Source: Closterium sp. NIES-65 (lineage: Eukaryota > Streptophyta > Zygnematophyceae > Desmidiales > Closteriaceae). Taken from it: a stretch of 64,000 nucleotides of DNA. The DNA is taken from positions 3,983,001-4,047,000 of the forward strand of contig CANXME010000213.1 of the NCBI GenBank assembly GCA_948144175.1, written 5' to 3'. Below are positions 34,440 to 45,305 of the stretch, one piece after another. Position 1 is the first letter of the stretch; the number at the start of each line of letters is the position of its first letter. The notes beneath the pieces are model-generated. The model was not told where the DNA came from. It saw only the letters and a program-made list of their open reading frames with translations, and did not search any database. Both the position numbers and the translations under genes were made by a program.

Positions 34440-34632
34440 TGCTGCCCGTCGCGGCCCTTTGTGGCCCCTTCGTGGCCCCTTTGGGACCCCGTCGCGGCCC
34501 TGTCGCGGCCCCGTCACGGCCTCGCCCCGGCCCTGCCCCGTCGCCCGGCCCTGCCCCGTCGCCCTGCCGCGGCCCCCCGTCGCGGCCCTCCATCGCGGCC
34601 CTCCGTCGCGGCCCCCCGTCGCGGCCCCCCGG
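34440..34632 (+). repeat. GC-rich leader repeats of F
   Basis: CCGTCGCGGCCC and CCCTGCCCCGTCGC units. The array runs straight into RT codons at about 34635, so the deletion endpoint may lie within it. Confidence 0.75.
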
Positions 34633-34634
34633 CG

Positions 34635-35649
34635 CACAGACACTTCGCTGTCGCCGTTCTACATCCTCGTGTACGTCGACGACTTGGTCTTTGCCACTGC
34701 TCACACTGAGGCTCTCGCCCTGGTGAAGTCGGAGCTGCAGAAGAGACACACGTGCACAGACCTGGGTGAGCTGCGTAGCTACCTTGGCTTGCAGATCACC
34801 CGGGACAGAGCACACCGCACCATCACACTGACTCAGTCACACATGGTGCAGCAGGTCCTTCAGCGCTTCGGCTTCACCTACTCCTCGGCACAGCGCACTC
34901 CTCTGGCTACAGGCCACTCGCTCTCAGCTCCACCTTCGGACGAGTCCGTAGAGCCGAGTGGCCCGTATCCAGAGCTAGTGGGCTGCCTCATGTACCTGAT
35001 GACCTGCACTCGACCTGACCTTGCGTACCCTCTTGGCCTTCTGGCCCGCTACGTGGCTCCTGGTAGGCACCGAAAGGAGCACATGGATGCTGCGAAGAGG
35101 GTACTGCGCTACTTGTGCAGTACATCGGGCATGGGGCTCGTGCTTGGAGGGCGGAGCCCAGTTGTCCTCACTGGGCACTCAGACGCTTCTTGGGTTGACG
35201 ACCAGGCTACGCAGCGGTCGTCACAGGGTTAGACTTTCAGCCTTGGCTCCGGTTCTGTTTCTTGGCGTTCTACTCGCTCGTCTTCTGTTCTCAGCTCCAG
35301 TTGTGAGGCTGAGATCTACGCCACAGCCATGGCTGCTCAGGAGTTACGGTGGCTCACCTACCTGCTGACCGACTTGGGAGAGAGGCCTCGTTCTCCTCCA
35401 GTTCTGTACGTCGACAACAAGGCCGCCATTGCCTTGTGTGAGGAGCACAGACTGGAGCACAGAACGAAGCACATCGCTCTGCGTTACTTCCTGGCTCGAG
35501 AGTTGCAGCAGCGGGGTTAGCTGCGCCTTGCTTACGTGGCCACTCGGGCCAACACTGTTGATATATTCACCAAGGCACTTCCGTCTGGTGACCATCAGCG
35601 CTTTTGTACTTTGTTGGGTCTTGTGCCTACGTTTCCGCACTTGCTGTAG
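34635..35649 (+). pseudogene. Copia F RT-RNase H remnant
   Basis: It starts within RT at RTDTSLSPFYILVYVDDLVF, so the catalytic YVDD is present but everything upstream is lost. RNase H follows (GLVLGGRSPVVLTGHSDAS). Stops: TAG at 35230-35232 (TAC in relatives) and TAG at 35518-35520 (CAG in A); the final stop is at 35647. The frame is otherwise continuous. Confidence 0.88.
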
Positions 35650-35887
35650 ACTCTGCTTGTACTGTGATCTATATAAATATATATGTATACCTGCATGCCT
35701 GCTCTTACTAGGTAGAGATCATTGTACTGTTCTTGCTGCATATATACCTCTGCATGTGGACTGGCCTTGTGGCCCTTTGCCTGTGCTCAGAGTGTGTGGT
35801 GACGTTGTGATCCACCCTGAGCTTGCTTTGCCTTTCTTGACTGGTCTTGTGACCTCTTGCTCTCCCCCACTTTGCCTATGGGGGTGT

Positions 35888-36030
35888 GTCAAACATATAT
35901 ATGTTATATATTGTAGTTATTGGTAGGCTGTAGTGGGGTAGATTCTGTGGGGTATAACCCCTTAGGGTTTTCCTACTTGTAAAACTCTTTCGATAGTTGA
36001 ATCCATCCTTGCCTAAGTTTCGACAATACG
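35888..36030 (+). repeat. 3' LTR of F, right end unclear
   Basis: It starts TGTCAAACATATATATG after the polypurine tract and carries TAGGCTGTAGTGGGGTA. Its right boundary against H is not marked by a clear CA end; similarity to the H LTR starts near 36033. Confidence 0.6.
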
Positions 36031-36739
36031 GTAAGGGAATATACCTCTCTGAGTACATGGCTAGCTAGAACTATTTATCATGTGTGTAATATTTTGTTTA
36101 ATCAACTTGGTCATCTACCGTACCGTCGGCCCCCGGATAGAAGCGCCCCTGGAGGTGTAAAAAAGCACTGTTTTTTAGGGGGTGTGCTTATATTTGAGGA
36201 TTTTTATAAGCGCCGGGGCTTATATAATGACATATATGAAATCTAGTTTTTTTACACTAAAGTGTTCATCTCGTCCTTGCGGTTTGAATTGAATCGATAT
36301 CGTAGAGGACATCGAATGTGAATTTCGCGTAAATCGGCAGTGGCTGATTCCCTGCCAACACACACAGTCAGAATGAGTCAGATTGACCCCATGACAGCTC
36401 ATTCTGACTGGACGCGAAGGCATTGAGTCACGCGAAGGGGAAGGGTTTCGAAATTCTGAATGTGGGGATGCAATATTGTGTTTCGTTACAGCGTTTCCAG
36501 TAAAAATATTAAAAAAATTACAGAGGGTGGCGCTTATAATCCGTAAGCCTTCAGGGGTGCGCTTATAATCGAGGACCGGATATAAGCGCCCTCATCCTTG
36601 CCGGCGCTTATCCGAGGCCTGCGCTTCTATCCGGGGGCTTACGGTACATTCACTATGATCTGAGTTCCCAAACCAAGACTTCCGCTACCAAACTCTTCCA
36701 AGGCATTCCTATCCTATCCAAAGGTCCTTTATTCTAACA
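36031..36739 (+). repeat. 5' LTR of H, truncated and MITE-split
   Basis: 36033-36117 and 36645-36739 match 49796-49978 of the 3' LTR. About 270 bp of the LTR start are absent. It ends TTTATTCTAACA, followed by a primer site. Confidence 0.82.
36118..36644. mobile_element. 527-bp MITE with TA target duplication
   Basis: Terminal inverted repeats: left CCGTACCGTCGGCCCCCGG..., right (reverse complement) CCGTAAGCCCCCGG..., both continuing ATAGAAGCGC. TA flanks both ends (36116-36117, 36645-36646), and the uninterrupted 3' LTR of H has one TA at this place. Subterminal GCGCTTAT(A)-type motifs recur at the right end (about 36530-36630) and, inverted, near the left. There is no transposase. TA duplication points to the Tc1/mariner/pogo group; that assignment is inference. 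Confidence 0.85.
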
Positions 36740-36754
36740 TGGTATCAGAGCTAG
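36740..36754 (+). other. Primer binding site of H
   Basis: TGGTATCAGAGCTAG directly follows the LTR end and matches the standard plant copia site complementary to initiator tRNA-Met. Confidence 0.88.
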
Positions 36755-36839
36755 TTTGGATTATAGGAACTGCTAATGGGGCTTCCGCAACAAGCTTCTT
36801 TACAACCTAAATTCATACATCAAAAGCAACACCATCATC

Positions 36840-38255
36840 ATGGCATGCGCAGACTGCGGAGAGGCTGGAGAAAATCCAGTACAACCCTCCACAAATGTCG
36901 CTTCTACTACAGCGACTGTGGACACAGCGCTCCTCGAGCAGCTGATCTCCCGCATCAGCGCACTGGAGAGCCACCAGCCGATGAGCATCGACGGCTCCAG
37001 CTACGCTCGAAGACCTCCCGATCGTCAAAGAGCTGGATTTGAAGGATCCTTCACCTTCGATAACCGCGGAGCTCAATGATCTGCTCAAGCACAACATACA
37101 CGTTACGAGGCTATGGCGTCAATGTAGAGCAAGTTCCTCTCAACATCGAAACTCACGACAACAAAGCCCTTCGATGAGCAAGACTTCTACACCTGGAGTT
37201 TCGAATACGAGCTACTAGCTCAGGGCGCTCAGATTTGGATGTACTACGACGGCTCGTACGCCTTCCCAGCCATCGGCTCACCTCAAAAGAAGACGCAGTA
37301 CTACAACGAATCGCTCCCGGCCTTCACCGTGTTGATTCGGAATCTGTCGCCCGAAGAGCAGCTGAGCATTCGCCCCTTCAAGAACGAGTGGGCACCCGCG
37401 CAGCAGTCGTGGGAGCACCTGCGCACCTGCCACATGGCAACAGATTCGGTGACACTTAGTCGCCTGCTCAACCAGTTGAACAATGTCCAGATGTTCCCCG
37501 GCGAGAAGGCCGGACCATACATCAACCGCTGCAGGAACCTGAGAGATCAGTTTAGGAAAAGCGGCGGCAACTTCCCTGACGACATGTTCGTCACAATTAT
37601 TCTCGCTGGATTGAGCCCGTAATGGCGCGAGTGCAAGTCGCTCCTTCGCCTTCAAGGGACACTAAGTGAAACTGCCCTCTGCTCCACGCTCCTTTCCGAA
37701 CAGAAGGAAATCGATCTGTATAACGAGAGGGGCAACAAGAAGGAAAGGATCGCAATCTACGCAAAAGCACCACCGGACAAGAAAAGACTCTTCTGCAAAT
37801 ACTGCAAGAAGAACGGGCATACAATTCAAGACTGCTGGAAACTGAACGGCAACAACAACCAAAAGGGTGCCACTGCTCACCAGCAAGGAGGAGCTACGGC
37901 ACGCAACCAGACAGTGTCACCACCAGCTGTCACCAGCACGTCCCAGGCCCCGGCGTGCGTTTTTGCGAACACAAATGACAAGGGCAAAAGCAAGGTCTTA
38001 ACCTGCATGGTGCGTCTCGGACCACCTCGCCCCAACAGATATTACCGCTTCGTCCATAGCTGGGAGGACATGTTCGCCGACCCGCCTCAGGAGCGGCCCG
38101 AAGGATCGGTCGAAGATGAGGAAGAAAACAATCCAATGTACAACGAGCTGACAGTCGGGAGAATGGATTACGACTGGGAAATGCCGCAGTGGATCCAAGA
38201 ATCGCCACCTGCGTGCATAGCATACGATGAAGTCTCAGAAGTAGTTAATACTTAG
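36840..38255 (+). pseudogene. Copia H gag pseudogene
   Basis: ATG at 36840 (MACADCGEAGENPVQPS) with a leucine-rich heptad-like stretch (LLEQLISRISALESHQ), then frame breaks between about 37020 and 37200. From 37239 the gag capsid region is clear (YDGSYAFPAIGSP, WEHLRTCHMATDS, LLNQLNNVQMFPGEKAGPY). TAA at 37620-37622 interrupts LSP-WRECK. The CCHC knuckle CKYCKKNGHTIQDC follows (about 37797-37838). An acidic tail ends at TAG 38253, close to insertion X. Confidence 0.82.
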
Positions 38256-38264
38256 GCACTAGGG

Positions 38265-39332
38265 TGTTGGGTAGAACGAGAGTTACGAGAGGAAGGGGTC
38301 GAGAGAGTTTGACAAAAGAGGATGATTCAATATTGAGCGAGGGTACAAATAGGAAAGAACAAACAAGAAAGGTGCACCACCAAACAGAAACTTCTATGAC
38401 TACAGTATTCAACACTACAGGCAGTTACAAAACAATATATAGAGTTATATATTATTCTGACACACCCCCATAAGTGCCTGTAGGGAAGAAAGTGCAGTCA
38501 ACGCCCCCATAAAGGGGTACACCATACAGGTGCAGCGGAAGAAACAGATGCAGGCAAAAGCAGTGGTAACCGGTGCAACAGTGGCAGAAACAGCTGTAGC
38601 CAACCCTCAGCCAAGGAAGAAGTAGTAACAGGTGTGGGAGGCGGCAGGTCGCCAGAGGAGCAGGCTCTGTGGCTGCATCAGGCAGCAGGACAGCAGCGGC
38701 TCGACGGCAGCACCTGCAGGCCCCAGCAGGAGAAAACAGAAAACAGGGCAGGTGGCGACAGGGGCGACAGCTGGAGGTGCCAAAGTAGCAGCGGGCTGCA
38801 GCAGCAGATACCCGGCTGTCTTCCGCCACCCTCTCTCACCCTCCCCCCCACAGCTGCAAACGCAGCAGTGAGAGAGAGAGGAGGGGGGACGGCTGTTGGT
38901 GCTGCAAAATCTCTCTCACCAACCCCTCACACTCCCCCCCATCCCCCACAGCGACAGGCGCTGCAGGGAGAGAGAGGAGAGAGGAGGGCATCGGTTGGTT
39001 CCTGCGGGTACACTCCCGCCACCCCTTTACCCTCCCCCCCACTGCGACAGTCGCGTATGGGGCGACAAATGATGACGGCAGCTGCTGTAGACTGCTCACA
39101 GCGGTCGCCCCGACACACCACCTCCCCCATTGTCCGCCACTCCCACGACCTGGGGATGCGTCGGCGTTCCGGGTCTGGGGATCTCGGGCGTTTGTCCGCG
39201 ACTTGTCTGCGGACAAGCTGTCCCCTCGCGCTGCTCCCTGCGTCTTCCTGGGGTTCCCCCCCGACGCCCCCGGGTGGCAGTTCTACCACCCCACCTCTCG
39301 ACGTGTTCTGTCCTCCCAGGACGTCACGTTTG
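38265..39332. mobile_element. Insertion X: minus LTR, non-coding DNA, plus-strand integrase scrap
   Basis: 38265-38463 looks like a minus-strand LTR (minus start TGTCAGAATAATATATAAC) with a polypurine tract (TTATGGGGGTG on the minus strand) beside it. 38464-39139 has no coding homology; it is CTCTCTCACC/GAGAGAGAGG rich. 39148-39332 is a plus-strand integrase piece of the A-D family (GDASAFRVWGSRAFVRDLSA to SSQDVTF) that runs into H integrase at GHPSIEVL. Opposite orientations mean it is a composite, and the H protease was lost with it. Confidence 0.6.
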
Positions 39333-39893
39333 GGACACCCCTCAATTGAAGTGCTCAACAACTGCATCAACGCAAATGTTTTTGCAGCAGACACACTGTT
39401 GCTGCCCGATGGAAGGCTACTGAAACCAAGAACTGACTTACCTAAAAGCATCGTCTGTCCGGCAGCCGCGCTTTGCCACACGCCCTTCGCCGAAAAGATC
39501 CCTGGAGCCGAACGTTACAAGCCGCCGGAGAAGGTCTACAGCGATTTCCTGGTGCTCACGACAAAACGAGTTGGAGGGGAGCAGTACACCCTTACCTTCA
39601 TCGACGCTGGCACACGCTTCGTCTGGGCCGTGAACGTCAGTGATCGTTACCTTGCCTACCAGTGCTTCGAGGTCTGGCTCAGCATGACGGAGACCCATAG
39701 TGACGGATTCAAATTGAAGGCATTTCAGACAGACGGAGCCCCGGAGTACCAGTCAGATGACTTCAAAACTCTCTTCAAGCAAAAGGGGATCAACCGGATG
39801 AGCAACAAGGATTGGCCGAGTGCACCAGCAGGAGCCTCGCGACAAAAATGCGAGCTCTCATGAAGCAGTCGGCTGTACCAACCAAGTATTGGC
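39333..39893 (+). pseudogene. Copia H integrase, first part
   Basis: Pre-integrase GHPSIEVLNNCINANVF, zinc-region CPAAALCHTPFAEKIPG, core with FIDAGTRFVWAV and QTDGAPEYQS. The region of the catalytic Glu is damaged (MSNKDWPSAPAGAS). An extra A in the A5 run near 39844-39848 shifts the frame before MRALMKQSAVPTKYW. Copia D is inserted at 39893. Confidence 0.82.
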
Positions 39894-40024
39894 TGTGAAA
39901 TAAAGAAAACAGGAAAATGAAATGACTAAGGAAAGATTGGGTACAAATACAACCCTAGAAACCCTGTACCCCATATGTGCTACCCCACTATAGCCTACAG
40001 CAACTATGTCATATAAATCTGACA
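39894..40024 (-). repeat. 3' LTR of copia D (131 bp)
   Basis: Minus-strand start TGTCAGATTTATATGAC, end TTTATTTCACA. It carries the core TAGGCTATAGTGGGGTA. Confidence 0.95.
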
Positions 40025-40036
40025 CACCCCCATAGG
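40025..40036 (-). other. Polypurine tract of copia D
   Basis: CCTATGGGGGTG on the minus strand, directly before the LTR, as in A, B and F. Confidence 0.82.
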
Positions 40037-42764
40037 CAAAGTGGGGGAGAACAAGGGGTCACAAGACCAGTCAAGCAAAGCAAAGCAAGCTCAGGGTGGA
40101 TCACAAAGTCACCACACAGTCCGAGCACAAGAGTAGGGCCAGAGGCCAGTTCACATGCAGGAGTACAGACATATATATATATGTCACAGTACAAGTAAAG
40201 TCAAGAGGAGAGCAAGTGAGGCAAAACAGGCACAAGACCCAGCTGGGTGCAAAAGCGCTGATGGTCACAAGGCGCGAGTGCCTTGGTGAACACATCAGCA
40301 GTGTTGGCCTCAGAGGCCACGTACGCAAGTCGCAACTGACCACGCTGCTGCAGCTCACGAGCAAGGAAGTAGCGGAGAGCAATGTGCTTCGTTCTGTGCT
40401 CCAAGCGCTGCTCTCGACACAAGGCCAGCATAGCCTTGTTGTCTACGTACAGCACTGGAGGAGAACGAGGCGGCTCTCCAAGGTCAGTCAGCAGGTAGGT
40501 GAGCCAGCGAAGCTCCTGTGCAGCCATGGCCCCGGCGTAGATCTCAGCCTCACAACTGGAGCCGAGAACCGAAGACGAGCGAGTAGACCGCCACGAGACA
40601 GAGCCGGAACCAAGGCTGAAGGTGTAACCCTGTGACGACCGATGCGTAGCCTGGTCGTCAGCCCAAGAAGCGTCCGCGTGGCCGGTAAGGACCACTGGAC
40701 TCCGCCCTCCAAGCACTAGCCCCATGCCCGACGTACTGCACAGGTAGCGCAATACCCTCTTCGCTGCAGCCATGTGCTCCGGTCTGTGTCTCCCAGGAGC
40801 AACATAGCGTGCAAGAATGCTCAGAGGGTATGCAAGGTCAGGTCGTGTGCAGGTCATCAGGTACATAAGGCAGCCAACAAGCTCTGCATACGGACCACTC
40901 GACTCTACGGACTCATCCGAAGGCAGAGCTGAGAGTGAGTGGCGAGTAGGCAGAGGAGTGGCCTGAGGCGAGGAGTACGTGAAGCCGAAGCGCTGAAGGA
41001 CCTGCTGCACCATGTGTGACTGAGTCAAGGTAATGGTGCGGCGTGCTCTGTCCCGAGTGATCTGCAAGCCAAGGTAGCTGCGCAGTTCACCCAGGTCTGT
41101 GCACGTGTGTCTCTTCAGCAGCTCGGACTTCACGTAGGCGAGTCCAGCAGTGTCCGCTGTGGCAAAGACCAAGTCGTCGACGTACACGAGGATGTAGAAC
41201 GGCGGCAGGGAAGTGTCGGTGCGAAGAAACAGCGACGGGTCAGCAGTAGAAGGAGCAAACCCAAGAGCCGCAAGCGTAGTCCTCAGTGTGTCGTGCCACT
41301 CACGCGGTGCCTGGCGGAGACCGTAGACTGGCTGTCGGAGGCTCCACTAGGTGCCAGGAGGGAAAGTCCCAGTGAAGCCAGGTGGACGGCGAAGCCAGAT
41401 CTCCTCGTGCAGGCTACCCTGCAAGAACGCAGTGCTGAAGTCGAGAGAGTGAAGCTCGTAGTCGCGCTGAGCGGCTATGTGCAGCAGCACCCGAAGAGTA
41501 GTCATCTTCGGGGTGGGAGAGAAGGTCTGAAAGTAGTCAACTCCCTGCCGCTGACTGAAGCCACGAGCAACGTACCGTGCCTTGAAGACAGGTGGAGAGC
41601 CCGGCGGCCGCTTCACCCTGAAGATCCACATGCCACTGACGATGTTCGCCCCAGGAGGGGGAACCGCGTCAACGTAGGTGCCTGTGGACTTCCAGGAAGC
41701 CATCTCTGCATCCATAGCTGCCTGCCACTGAGAGGAGTAGAGACCCTCTACGGCCTCCGCGTAAGAACGCGGAGTCGGGATGTCTAGTGCATCCGGGTCT
41801 CCCTCAGGGGCAAGCAGTACAGACGCGAGATGAGGTGAAGCAGCCGCTAGACACTGTAACTCCTCCTGCCTGTCCTCTAGGACGTCCGTGCCAAGAGCAC
41901 ACTCACCCCCGACGGACGGAGGACAGACAGACGCAGACTCAGCAACAAGACTAGCAGCGTAGTCGAGACGACAGCGAGCAGCAAAGTCAACGAGCTCAGC
42001 GACTAGAGCAGACGCAGCAGTGGACTCAAAAGAGGGGTCAGTGACGACAGTAGCAAGCAGACGCGTGATAGTAGGACTCGCAGCGCGAAGAGAGTCCGAC
42101 TCAGGGTCGGCAAGCGCAGGAAGAGAGGACTCAGGAGGAGAAGGCAAAGGGGCACGCAGAGGAGCAGTGGACGGACGCAGAGACATCCGGTGCGTGCCAG
42201 GGACAGGAGGAGGACGCTGACGCGAACTGCGACCACTAGCGCGAGCAGTACGAACAGGCGACGCGGGACGAGACGCAGGCTCACGACGCTCAGCAAGACC
42301 TCCTGTAGGACCAGTGTAAGGAGAGGGAGCAGGCAGTGGAGAGGAAGGCTCCAGCAGGGACTGCGACTGGACAGGTGGTGGACCCTCAACTGGAGGAGAA
42401 AGACCAAGAACCTGCTGCAGGAGCGGAACGAAGTACGGCCGAGGCCGCGCGGCAGCTCCAGACTCAGCAGGGACAGCACCAGCACCCTCAGCAATAGCAC
42501 CAGCGCCACCCACACCTCCAGCGGCAGGACCAACAGCAGCAGGCTCAGCACGAACGCCCTCAGCAGCTCCAGCTCCAGGAGGACCCGCAGGTCCAGCAGC
42601 TCCGGGACCGGCAGCACCCGCACCCTCGACGGTCAAAGAAGCTCCAGCTCCAGCTCCAGCAGCACCTCCAGACTCAGCAGCACGCCTCCAGCGGCGAGCG
42701 AACCACTCGCGCAGCTCCTGTGGAGAGAGGGGCTCCCGGCGAGACGTAGCAGCAGGAGAAACCC

Positions 42765-43025
42765 CAGGCTCAGCAGCTCCAGACGCAGCACCCCCAGGCT
42801 CAGCAGCTCCCAGCTCAGCACCCCCAGGCTCAGCAGCTCCCGACCCAGCACCCCCAGACCCAGCACCTCCAGGCACAGCACCCCCCGGCTCAGCACCCCC
42901 AGGCTCCGCACCCACCGCAGTTGCACCCTCAGGCCCAGCACCCCCAGCAGTAGCACCCCCAGGCTCAGCACCCCCGCGCACAGTACCCCCAGAGTCAGCA
43001 CCCCCAGGCTCAGCACCCGCAGCAG
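42765..43025 (-). repeat. AEPGG-coding array in copia D
   Basis: Between integrase and the LREWF box: about 15 units such as GAEPG, GAVPG, GAGSG and GAASG. It has fewer perfect copies than C. Confidence 0.82.
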
Positions 43026-45049
43026 CACCAGAGTCACCAGTAACCTCGACCGGGTCAACGGCGTCTACCTGGGACACACCTGAGGGGGCAGGAACCTGAG
43101 GGGGGAGGGGGTCTACCGGGGGGGGAACCGGCACAAGGAAGTCCGGGGGAGGGGGGAGGGAAGGAGTGCGGTAGGGGAAGAGACGGTAGAAGGGGACTGA
43201 CTCGTCGAACGTGACGTCCTGGGAGGACAGAACACGACGAGAGGAGGGGTGGTAAAACTGCCACCCTGGGGCGTCAGTGGGGAAGCCAAGGAAGACACAG
43301 GGAGCAGCACGAGGGGACAGCTTGTCCGCAGACAAGTCGCGGACAAACGCCCGAGATCCCCAGACACGGAACACAGACGCATCGCCAACCTTCCCCGTCC
43401 ACAGCAAGACTGGGGACATCGCAGGCCGAGGGACCCGGGGGTGAAGGTTGAGCTGATGCGCCGCGTACCTCACCGCAAACGGCCACAGAAAATGGGGGGC
43501 AGCCGCATGCATCATGGACGTACGAGCGACATCCATGACCATGCCAATGCGGCGCTCAGCAATCCCATTTTGCTGTGGTGAGTCCGGAAGCGTGAAGGTC
43601 TGGCGGATCCCCCGTGCACGACAGTAGTCTCGCAGAAGGCGAGAAGAGAACTCTCCGCCTCTGTCAGAGTGCAGACGCAGAACAGGAAAGTCCGAGCCGA
43701 AGCTCTTCCTGAGCTGGAGACGAGCCTCGCGGATCCAGTCGATCAGCACCTCAGTGACCGCACCCTTGCTGCGCAAGGGGAGGACTGTGGTGTAACGCGA
43801 GTAGTCGTCAACCACCAACAGGAAGTAGCGCTCGTAACCCTGCCCACGGACGGGGGCTGGGCCCCACACATCCATGTGAAGCGTCTGCAGGGGAGCCTCT
43901 GTCGGGGGGAAGTGGGAGGAGTGAGGAGTAGCCCGGAGGCGACCCTCGACACAGAGGACACAGGAAGGTCCTGGCCCGGAGGGGAGAGGAGGGAGAGACT
44001 GGGGAAGACCAGAGACAAGGACACGGGAAGCCATGCTCCGAAGACGGGGCAAGGAGGGGTGGCCAAGACGGTGGTGCCACAGGAGAGTCTCGTGAGACAG
44101 GAGGCGACAAGAACAGGGGGCAGACTCAGGACCTGACCGGGACGCAGCAGCAAGTACCTGACCCGACGCAGCCACCTGACCAGACGCAGGGACAGGAGGA
44201 GACTCAACGGTCAGGGTGTAGAGACTCGACCCCGGCCGACGCGAGAACGTGGCCAGGTGTCGGCCTGTGCGTGCCTCCGTGCAGTGGGTCACCCGCTGAC
44301 TCGTAGGAGTGAACTGGTGAACACCCACATCCTGCAGGTCCGCTCCACTCACCAAGTTCGTAGAGAACGAGGGAAGGTACAGACCCGACAGGGTGCCCGA
44401 AGGGGCAGCCGGACACGGGAGGACAGTGGAGAAGTGAGACAGGACAGGACCCCCAGAGGGGTCAGCAAGGGAGACTGCAACCGGCCGGCCTAGCGGCGTA
44501 AGGGTAGTGCGGTCTCGAAAGAAGGAGCGAGAAGCTCCGGAGTCAAGTGTGAAAGTGAGGGAGGACGAGGACGACTCAGTACCTGAGAGCGCAGTCTCAC
44601 CAGTACCTGAGAGCGCAGACGCACTGGCACCTAGAGCAGCAGCCTCACAAGCACCTAGCGCAGCAGTACCAATGCCCGGGTCGGGCTGGAAACAGCGGTA
44701 ACCCTCATTCTCCTCACTATAATCCACAACATACATAGCAGTAAGGATAGCATCAAAATCAAGATCAAAGATCGCTACACCAGCCCTGAGAAGCTCATCC
44801 CAGCGAGGGATCTTACTAGCCCCAGGGAACTGCTGACGCCAGGCGTCCGTCAGGCGGCCAAAGCAGCGCTGGGTGGCGTGGGCACCCCCACACCGCTCAC
44901 CCGCGTGGTCGCCGGAACGAAGAACGTAGGTGCAGGGACCAGTACCCCCACCCCTCTGACGCCCAGCGTACCACTCACGAAGCTGCTGAGGCGAAGGGAT
45001 GTCCCGAGAGCGCTGCTGCTGCTGCCGCTGCGAGCGCTGGCCACCACCA

Positions 45050-45305
45050 CCGCCGCTACGCTGCTGGGTACCACCCCGACCAGATCCACACCCTCCACCA
45101 CCACTGCCTCCTCCGCTGCCGCCTCCACCGCCTCCACCTCCGCCGCCTCCACCTCCGCCGCTGCCTCCACCACCACCGCTGGCACCACCACCACCGTCTC
45201 CGCCGCTGTTGCCACCACCACCACCACCCCCGCCACTAGTCCCGCCGCCACCCCCACTCCCTCCGCCGCCACCGCCGCCACCGCCACCGCCCCCTCCAGC
45301 TCCAC
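45050..45305 (-). repeat. Poly-glycine-coding tract in copia D gag
   Basis: About 85 residues, nearly all Gly with scattered Ser, between a basic GRRRSSKGKGGKG stretch and the LREWY box. Confidence 0.85.

Larger units (their letters stand above)
34217..36030 (+). mobile_element. Copia F, internally deleted
   Basis: It has a 5'-truncated LTR (34217-34335), primer site (34336), leader, then a jump straight into RT near 34635; gag, protease and integrase are lost. The 3' part has a polypurine tract (CCTATGGGGGTG, 35876-35887) and an LTR start TGTCAAACATATATATG at 35888. The LTR fades near 36030, where H begins. The two LTRs belong to different subtypes, which suggests recombination between elements. 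Confidence 0.8.

Noticed and set aside
36000-36300. Structural RNA or tRNA gene near 36100-36300
   Set aside because: I could not fold a tRNA cloverleaf; the structure-like signal is the MITE inverted repeat.
36118-36644. Treating the insert in the H LTR as part of the LTR itself
   Set aside because: The other LTR of H lacks it and has a single TA at the site, and the insert has its own inverted ends.
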